DNA of 15,872 nt, taken from contig JAFCZZ010000033.1 in NCBI GenBank assembly GCA_019314085.1, positions 1 through 15,872 on the forward strand. The letters are read 5' to 3'. Position 1 is the first letter of the stretch; every line of letters begins with the position of its first letter. The position numbers and the translations under genes are program-made. The stretch is from Deltaproteobacteria bacterium (GTDB lineage: Bacteria; Desulfobacterota; Syntrophia; Syntrophales; UBA2210). This document shows positions 11,620 to 15,872 of this stretch, one piece after another. The notes below the pieces were generated by a model. That model made no database searches. It was given only the letters and a program-made list of their open reading frames with translations, and was not told the DNA's origin.

Positions 11620-12642
11620 ATGAAAGTTGAAGAAATCCCCATTTCTGACATTATTATCCCCGAAGAGCGCGCAAGGGCAACGTTTTCACCAGACCAGACG
11701 GAAGAGCTCAGAGCATCTATCGAGAAAAACGGTTTTACCGTGCCAATCCTCGTTAGAGCCTTAGAGGGCGGAAAATACGAGCTGATAGACGGAGAGCACC
11801 GGATTCAGGTCGTTTCGGAGCTGGGCTGGGACAAAATTCCCGCCGTTGTGTCCGAGCTGGACGATACTCGCGCTACTCTCCTCAATATCCTCGCAAACAC
11901 CGCCCGCGGGTCTCAGAATCCGATGGACGTCGCAGAAGCGCTCAGGAGGGCATATGAGGCGGGGGCGGACGAAAAGGAGCTCGCTGCGGCGACGGGACAC
12001 ACAGAGTCGTGGGTTCGGCTCTATTTGGCGCTAACAGACCTTCCTGAGCACTATAAGGAGGCTCTGAGGGAGGGAGCGCTGAAAGTAGGGCACGTACAGG
12101 AAGCTCTGAGGCTGAATGACGTTGTGGAGATTGATGCAGCCCTTCAGAGCGCCCTGCAGCTCGGATGGAACGTAAAAGTGATGAAATACTACGTAGAGCA
12201 GAGATTGAGCGATTTGCAGCGAGCGAAGATGGCAGAGGACAGAGAATTCCTCGATACGCCGCCCTCTGTCGAGTACGCCGAGGCGGTCGTGCAGTACGGA
12301 GACTGTATGACGTGCAAGCGAAAAGTGAACAGAGCAGATCTCTCGATGCCGACGATCTGTCCTGACTGCCGCACGCTGCTCGAGTGGGTCATCGAGCAGC
12401 TCGGAGAGCCGAAATCAGCGATGCAGACGCTGTACAACGCTCTAAACGTGTATTTCGATGTGACGAGACGGGAGCGCTTAGCTCAGACGCAGACGCAGCG
12501 AACAGAGCCCGAGCAGCCCCCGACAGCGGTGGTGGAGCGGCAAACGGGGTCGGTAGGGGCAGAGAGGAAGGAGGGAGTCTCGGAGGAGGATATGAAGCTG
12601 CTAAAGCTGATTAAGCTCGCAAAGGAGAGTGGTCTCGTATGA
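11620..12642 (+). CDS. ParB-like protein with C-terminal zinc ribbon
   Basis: The protein is 340 aa. Residues about 1-95 form a ParB/sulfiredoxin-like N-terminal domain, with IPISDIIIPEERAR at the start and the key DGEHRIQV box at 57-64 (the GE[RH]R-type nucleotide-binding motif). Residues about 100-180 are a KorB/ParB-type helix-turn-helix (ADEKELAAATGHTESWVRLYLALTDLP). C229-x2-C232 and C247-x2-C250 form a zinc ribbon, an addition not standard in chromosomal ParB. A Q/E/P linker (285-318) and a charged terminal helix follow. Such proteins bind specific DNA as CTP-dependent clamps or act as nucleases in mobile elements. No ParA is seen nearby, so a transcription, replication or packaging role is as likely as partition. 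The ATG overlaps no gene, but GGAGATGGAGG lies upstream. Confidence 0.8.
   Translation: MKVEEIPISDIIIPEERARATFSPDQTEELRASIEKNGFTVPILVRALEGGKYELIDGEHRIQVVSELGWDKIPAVVSELDDTRATLLNILANTARGSQNPMDVAEALRRAYEAGADEKELAAATGHTESWVRLYLALTDLPEHYKEALREGALKVGHVQEALRLNDVVEIDAALQSALQLGWNVKVMKYYVEQRLSDLQRAKMAEDREFLDTPPSVEYAEAVVQYGDCMTCKRKVNRADLSMPTICPDCRTLLEWVIEQLGEPKSAMQTLYNALNVYFDVTRRERLAQTQTQRTEPEQPPTAVVERQTGSVGAERKEGVSEEDMKLLKLIKLAKESGLV
12375..12400. repeat. Perfect inverted repeat, 9-bp arms
   Basis: GCTGCTCGA (12375-12383) and TCGAGCAGC (12392-12400) are exact reverse complements with an 8-nt loop, inside the ParB-like gene just after the second CxxC pair. It is a lone example outside the 5.4-8.7 kb cluster. 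Confidence 0.7.
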
Positions 12643-12995
12643 TTGAGATAGAAAAGCTCGAAGAGCTTGACCCTCCTTACGAAATATACGAGTTTGAGCC
12701 CTGCCGCCCCGCATACTTCCGTATAACTGAGTGGAAGCTCGGAAAAATCACAATTTCGCCCCGCTTCCCCGGCGCACCGCCACAAAAGACCGTCGAGTGC
12801 ATCAGATTGTACGTAGATCCCGAGACGAAGAAGTTTTACCCGCCGTGGTGGGATATTACATCGAGGCGGCTCGTATATCAGCTCGCGGGGATGCTTGCGC
12901 AAGGAATCCCCGCCGACATGTGGCTTAAAGTGCATAGAGACATCCCCGGACCGAAAGCGCATTTTTCCGTGGAGTGGACGGAAAGAAAAGAGTAA
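12639..12995 (+). CDS. Hypothetical protein, 118 aa
   Basis: The family is not recognised. It is beta-rich and aromatic (PPYEIYEFEP, AYFRITEWKLGKITISPRF, KTVECIRLYVDPETKKFYPPWWDITS) with a middle helix (RLVYQLAGMLAQGIPADMWLKV) and a final strand (HFSVEWTERKE). The compact alpha/beta profile could bind single-stranded DNA (OB-like), which would fit beside replication genes, but that is a guess. It starts in an ATGA overlap with the ParB-like gene and is the last plus-strand gene before a convergent junction. Confidence 0.6.
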   Translation: MIEIEKLEELDPPYEIYEFEPCRPAYFRITEWKLGKITISPRFPGAPPQKTVECIRLYVDPETKKFYPPWWDITSRRLVYQLAGMLAQGIPADMWLKVHRDIPGPKAHFSVEWTERKE

Positions 12996-13008
12996 AAAAA
13001 GAGTTTTT
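12994..13008. terminator. Bidirectional T-run terminator
   Basis: AAAAAAA at 12994-13000 is a T7 run for minus-strand transcripts leaving the primase gene. TTTTT at 13004-13008 serves plus-strand transcripts. Together they close the convergent junction. Confidence 0.55.
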
Positions 13009-13021
13009 GGACGAGAGGGGC

Positions 13022-15157
13022 TCATTTAAGGAATTTTGGCTCGTCGTAGATGCGTGTGCGCTTCATTTCGAACCAGTCGGGCTCGTCATCGTCGTCGCCG
13101 CCGGGCTGCTCGCTCTGCTCTTCCTGCTCCTCCACGAGCTCGATGTTCACCCAGCACGCTCGACTCTGTCCACTGACCCAGTGCTTTTCAGAACGAACGA
13201 TACTGATGTATTGTGGCAGTTTATGTCCGACTTCGACTTTACTGAGCGACTTAATGTCTTTTTCCTCGCAGAATCTGACGTACTCGGTGTAAAAGTCTGC
13301 TTTTGTGACCACAGCCCCTGTTTTCTCTCTGACCCGCTCGCTCACGAACCAGTAGAGAGAATCTGCCTGTCTCCTCCAGAATTCCGCTGCCTCTGCAAGC
13401 GTCTGTGTGATTTCGAAGTCCCCACGCTCCCTGAGCCTCTTCAAGCCCTCGAGAGCGAGGTTCAGTATGCCTGAAAGCTCCGATGTCAGTTTCTGCAGTA
13501 GATGCTTATCCTCTCGCCCTAAGAAGCTTTTTTCGAACTGTATTAGCACCCAGCGCCGCCAAAATGCGGGTGTGTCGTCTGACGTGCGGGGGAGCGTGTT
13601 TGTCGCAAAAAGCAGCTTTCCGTTGTAGAACATGTCGAAAGGTCTCTGAAACTTCCTCTGTGCGCTGATACTGTCCCCGCCGACTAATCTTTTGAACAGT
13701 TCGCTGTTGTATAGCGCCCGCGAGGGGTTATCTGAACAGATGTTCGCTAATTTGCCCTCAAGCTCTGCCGCAGCGAATTTATCTGTGTTTAGCGCTTGCA
13801 ACGTGAACGATGCAGTGTTTTTCCTACCCAGCAACGCTCTCAGCGTCTCCAAGAGCGTGGATTTGCCGTTTGCCCCTGAACCGTAGAACATAAACGCTTT
13901 TTGCAGCGGATTTCCCGGCATCAGGCAGTAGCCAAACAGTTCTTGTATGAAATCACGCTTTTCTTGCTCGTCAAAGATTTCTTCGAGGAAATGCTTGAAT
14001 CGAGGGCAATCTGCGGTTGGTTCGTAGTTTACGGGCAGTTGGTACGTGAAATAGAGCTCGGGAGTGTGTGGGCGGATTTCCAGCGTCTCTAAGTCGAGAA
14101 TGCCGTTGCGCAGGCAAAGATAGCCGTGAGGGTTGAGTTTTTCTCGGTCTATGTAGTGTCTTCTCTTCATTTCTGCGATTAGCTCGCTGATAAAGTGCTG
14201 TGAGGCGATTTTTCCAGCCTTCTTGAATTGTCTTCCGATCCACGCGTCGATATAATCTTCTGCATCGTCATGATAGTATCCGTCTCTGTAAACGAAGAGC
14301 TCTCTTGTTTTTCGCAAGCAAATAAAGTGAAACTCTCTGTCGAGTGCGTTAGCGAACTCGAAAGCGTTTGCTTTGCCGTCATCATCGAAAAGATCGAGCT
14401 CAACATGCCTGAGCGGGGAGGGAATGGCGAATTCGGCAGAGAGCTGTTCGACAGCTTCCGAGAAACTCTTTTTCTCGATTTTCTGCACGAATGAGATGAC
14501 GTCACCGTGCTCGCCGCAGCCGAAACAGTAGAAGTGATCTGAGTAGACAGCGAAGGAGGGGTTGTGGTCGCTGTGGAACGGGCATATTCCCAACCAGTAG
14601 CCCTTTCCTTGTCTCATTTTCTTAACATAGCGCTCTATAACGGTTGAAATGTCAATGCGACGCTTGAAGTCCTCAATGTCCGCGGGACGTTCGACGCGGG
14701 GGAGGCGTTCGTCGAGGAGCTTGCGAACGTCTGCTGTCTGTATTTCTGTGTCGCGCACGACAGTGTACGGGACATCGTTGATCTGTGAGGGGGGTATGAG
14801 CACATAGCTGCCCTCGCCCTGCACATCGATTGGGAAGTCGCTGTATTGTGGAATTTTGCGATCGAGGCTGGGGTCATAGAAGTACAGATGATAGCCTCCC
14901 GACGGTGTACGCACTGTAAATGTGTCTATATCGCTGAAGAAACGTTTATATAGTTCAGGGGAATCAAAATCTACCACGACGAGGTGGTTCGATATCGAGC
15001 CGCATACGACCGCGAAGTTGCCACCCCACCCCGCGGCCGCTTCGCGGGGGTACGGGGTGTACTGATAGTTTTTCCACCTCACGATGGGGGTCTTTTCTCC
15101 CTTGCGAATAGGGATGATGTTCGCTTCTCTTAGCTGCTCTGGGATGTCGGGGTTCAT
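13022..15157 (-). CDS. Primase-polymerase/SF3 helicase with internal CHC2 zinc finger
   Basis: The 711-aa protein is a replicative primase-helicase. Residues about 1-140 are an archaeo-eukaryotic primase-polymerase domain: D63-F-D65 (VVVDFD), S86-G-G-Y-H90 (RTPSGGYHLYF) and D111 supply the catalytic DxD, sxH and hD motifs. Residues 187-225 are a CHC2-type zinc finger (C192-P-F-H195 and C211-F-G-C214), usually met in DnaG. There is no TOPRIM domain after it. A D5-type region (about 340-420) leads into an SF3 helicase with Walker A GSGANGKS (426-433), a Walker B-like LANICSDN (470-477), sensor FATN (517-520) and RRW (534-536), and a C-terminal winged-helix-like part (600-650). An acidic tail follows. 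The start has GGAGGT upstream. Confidence 0.92.
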   Translation of the reverse strand: MNPDIPEQLREANIIPIRKGEKTPIVRWKNYQYTPYPREAAAGWGGNFAVVCGSISNHLVVVDFDSPELYKRFFSDIDTFTVRTPSGGYHLYFYDPSLDRKIPQYSDFPIDVQGEGSYVLIPPSQINDVPYTVVRDTEIQTADVRKLLDERLPRVERPADIEDFKRRIDISTVIERYVKKMRQGKGYWLGICPFHSDHNPSFAVYSDHFYCFGCGEHGDVISFVQKIEKKSFSEAVEQLSAEFAIPSPLRHVELDLFDDDGKANAFEFANALDREFHFICLRKTRELFVYRDGYYHDDAEDYIDAWIGRQFKKAGKIASQHFISELIAEMKRRHYIDREKLNPHGYLCLRNGILDLETLEIRPHTPELYFTYQLPVNYEPTADCPRFKHFLEEIFDEQEKRDFIQELFGYCLMPGNPLQKAFMFYGSGANGKSTLLETLRALLGRKNTASFTLQALNTDKFAAAELEGKLANICSDNPSRALYNSELFKRLVGGDSISAQRKFQRPFDMFYNGKLLFATNTLPRTSDDTPAFWRRWVLIQFEKSFLGREDKHLLQKLTSELSGILNLALEGLKRLRERGDFEITQTLAEAAEFWRRQADSLYWFVSERVREKTGAVVTKADFYTEYVRFCEEKDIKSLSKVEVGHKLPQYISIVRSEKHWVSGQSRACWVNIELVEEQEEQSEQPGGDDDDEPDWFEMKRTRIYDEPKFLK

Positions 15158-15168
15158 TTCTTTACCTC

Positions 15169-15333
15169 CTACCTCCTTCGCCTCCTACCTCTCGTTCGCT
15201 TCGCTGTCGCCATGATCAGGTTTACGTTGCCACCGCACTCCGGACACTCTTTGCCTCCTGAGAGGACTTCGAGAAGGGCGATTCCTTTCGCTTTGAAGTA
15301 TGTTCCACAATCCGAACAACGAACTATTGCCAT
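15169..15333 (-). CDS. Zinc-ribbon protein with poly-Arg tail, 54 aa
   Basis: C6-x2-C9 (CSDCGTYF) and C30-x2-C33 (CPECGG) form a zinc ribbon, followed by a basic tail ending TKRT-like into RGRRRRR. It is strongly suited to nucleic-acid binding. GGTGG (15343-15339 on the minus strand) precedes the ATG, and its stop codon overlaps the primase's GGAGGT ribosome site, so it is translationally linked to the primase 11 nt downstream. A replication accessory or regulatory role at the inverted array next to it is inferred. It was too short for a usual length cut-off but has good context. Confidence 0.72.
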   Translation of the reverse strand: MAIVRCSDCGTYFKAKGIALLEVLSGGKECPECGGNVNLIMATAKRTRGRRRRR

Positions 15334-15340
15334 TTTTACC

Positions 15341-15445
15341 ACCTTGACGATCTTGACGAAAGTGTGTGTTTTACCATATATATGAACTTTGCTCTAAACT
15401 ATTTATCTAATAGGAATACGTCAAGATCGTCAAGATCGTCAAGGT
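15341..15445. repeat. Inverted array of 9-bp iteron/operator elements
   Basis: Two copies on the left, ACCTTGACG and ATCTTGACG (15341-15358), face three copies on the right, CGTCAAGAT, CGTCAAGAT and CGTCAAGGT (15419-15445). The 18 bp at 15341-15358 are the exact reverse complement of 15428-15445. The 60-bp space between holds the TATA box of the primase operon. This could be an operator, a replication-origin iteron set or both. The right copies are also coding, as the LDDLDDLD tail of the 64-aa gene. Confidence 0.88.
15374..15384 (-). promoter_or_regulatory. TATA box of the zinc-ribbon/primase operon
   Basis: On the minus strand the sequence reads CATATATATGG. Its centre (15380) predicts a transcript start near 15354, inside the left pair of 9-bp elements, and 47 nt before the start codon at 15333. 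A protein bound to the array would therefore block transcription. Confidence 0.6.
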
Positions 15446-15593
15446 TACCCCCTCCCCCCCTCATAGGACACACCTCCAGCTCGCAGCACCCTGGCGCATC
15501 CTCGTTCCACATGCATACCCTTTCCCCACACTGATCTCTGATAGCGTACTCACACTCTCTGCCGAGCCACCACACTCTTTTCCTGTCCTGCAT
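15399..15593 (-). CDS. Small Cys-rich protein, 64 aa, probably leaderless
   Basis: Six cysteines lie at C14, C22, C27, C36, C37 and C42 (RECEYA, QCGERVC, GCCELEVC), suggesting a metal site or disulfide-rich fold. Basic/Trp-rich residues (RKRVWWLGR) come first. The tail GGGGNLDDLDDLDVFLLDK is acidic, its LDD part being made by the tandem 9-bp elements. A TATA box at 15616-15623 is about 27 nt before the ATG, so the transcript is likely leaderless. It is unrecognised. Whether the tail is functional or a by-product of the DNA repeats is unclear. Confidence 0.52.
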   Translation of the reverse strand: MQDRKRVWWLGRECEYAIRDQCGERVCMWNEDAPGCCELEVCPMRGGGGNLDDLDDLDVFLLDK

Positions 15594-15612
15594 GCTCTGT
15601 ACTATGCTCCTT

Positions 15613-15672
15613 TTCTATATATACCCCCTCTCTCCCCAGCTCGGGGCGTGTTCCTTTCTCGTATATATCCCC
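15613..15672 (-). promoter_or_regulatory. Two tandem similar TATA modules
   Basis: On the minus strand, GGGGGTATATATAGAAAAGG (near 15609-15628) and a related module GGGGGATATATACGAGAAAGG split around 15655-15675 are about 48 bp apart. Each has a G-run, a TATA-like core and a following AAAGG. The nearer one fits the start at 15593. The farther one has no obvious gene directly after it and may be a duplicated or vestigial promoter. Confidence 0.45.
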
Positions 15673-15682
15673 CCTCCACCCT

Positions 15683-15784
15683 TCAGAAGCTGTTTTTGCT
15701 GAGAAAACTGTTATATACATCCAGCTCGCAGTGATAATCAGCTGAAATAAGACTGAAGCAGTCCTGAACCGACCCTTCAGCCAT
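15683..15784 (-). CDS. Possible tiny protein, 33 aa
   Basis: The ATG at 15784 opens a 33-aa frame: MAEGSVQDCFSLISADYHC at the start, then ELDVYNSFLSKNSF. It follows GAGGTGAGGCAG plus three bases (CAC), the same leader seen at the starts at 5903 and 6123, which is the main support. There is no family and no clear fold. It may be a real micropeptide, a leader peptide or only a relic of a duplicated leader. Confidence 0.35.
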   Translation of the reverse strand: MAEGSVQDCFSLISADYHCELDVYNSFLSKNSF

Positions 15785-15834
15785 GTGCTGCCTCACCTCT
15801 TCCTCTTTTTTTCCTCCTCCGTTTGAACGTGTGA

Positions 15835-15850
15835 TGTACAGAAATGTACA
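15835..15850. promoter_or_regulatory. Short dyad, possible operator
   Basis: TGTACA (15835-15840) and TGTACA (15845-15850), each self-complementary, flank GAAA, forming a 16-bp dyad with four unpaired central bases. It lies at the window's right edge, about 50 nt upstream of the possible 33-aa gene. No TATA box is evident between them. Confidence 0.35.
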
Positions 15851-15872
15851 GCCATTGCCGAGCCTGACTCAG

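Noticed and set aside
12974..13474. Plus-strand open frame of 166 aa after the 118-aa gene
   Set aside because: It is antisense to the C-terminus of the primase-helicase, which has clear motifs; it has no ribosome site and follows a T-run.
15341..15445. CRISPR-like array
   Set aside because: The units are only 9 bp, tandem without spacers and in both orientations. That fits operators or iterons, not a CRISPR.
1..15872. tRNA genes, rRNA, integrase or attachment sites
   Set aside because: I saw no cloverleaf with an intact T-loop, no tyrosine or serine recombinase motif, and no long direct repeat that would mark integration ends.
1..15872. Circular or terminally redundant genome
   Set aside because: The first and last bases show no overlap by eye, so completeness cannot be claimed.
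15782..15872. Plus-strand open frame running off the right end
   Set aside because: It starts at an ATG without a ribosome site and reads Ser/Pro/Phe-rich sequence, the complement of the GAGGTGAGG leader and A-rich DNA on the minus strand.

Overview
The window looks like part, or possibly most, of the genome of an archaeal double-stranded DNA virus or provirus. The archaeal assignment rests on AT-rich TATA boxes preceded by purine-rich BRE-like bases about 25 nt before predicted transcript starts, strong GGAGGTGA-type ribosome sites, two apparently leaderless genes, and T-run terminators. The viral assignment rests on a primase-polymerase/SF3 helicase, a beta-helix fibre protein, several small beta-rich virion-like proteins, a 785-residue repeat protein and densely packed tiny genes with ATGA overlaps. 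I see no portal, large terminase, HK97 capsid protein or integrase, so the virus type cannot be fixed. Viruses of Archaeoglobi- or ANME-like Euryarchaeota are a plausible home, but that is inference.

Layout. (1) 1-640, minus strand: a small ribbon-helix-helix (RHH) protein and a PD-(D/E)XK nuclease, divergent from the next block across a shared TATA region. (2) 712-5720, plus strand: a virion-like module. It holds a helical 147-aa protein, a 265-aa beta-rich protein, several small beta-sandwich proteins (three apparently paralogous), a right-handed beta-helix fibre broken into three frames, and small membrane proteins. (3) 5847-8737, plus strand: an accessory operon of short genes driven by a duplicated promoter/leader. 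Many encode Cys-rich, probably zinc-binding proteins or DNA-binding folds. Its coding sequence is unusually rich in perfect inverted repeats. (4) 8784-12995, plus strand: a leaderless 84-aa gene, the 785-aa repeat protein, a 64-aa protein, a ParB-like protein with a zinc ribbon, and a 118-aa protein. (5) 13022-15784, minus strand: the AEP primase-CHC2-SF3 helicase, preceded by an Arg-tailed zinc-ribbon protein and other small genes. Its promoter is bracketed by five copies of a 9-bp element in inverted orientation.

Taken together, block 5 probably replicates the genome and block 4 may combine a virion/injection protein with a ParB-type DNA-binding protein. Block 2 probably supplies virion surface parts. 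Blocks 1 and 3 look like regulators and host-interaction factors. The most interesting signals are the iteron-like inverted array at the primase promoter, the AEP-CHC2-SF3 fusion, the doubly frameshifted fibre gene with a hairpin at its first break, the duplicated promoter-leaders, and the cluster of coding-region palindromes.
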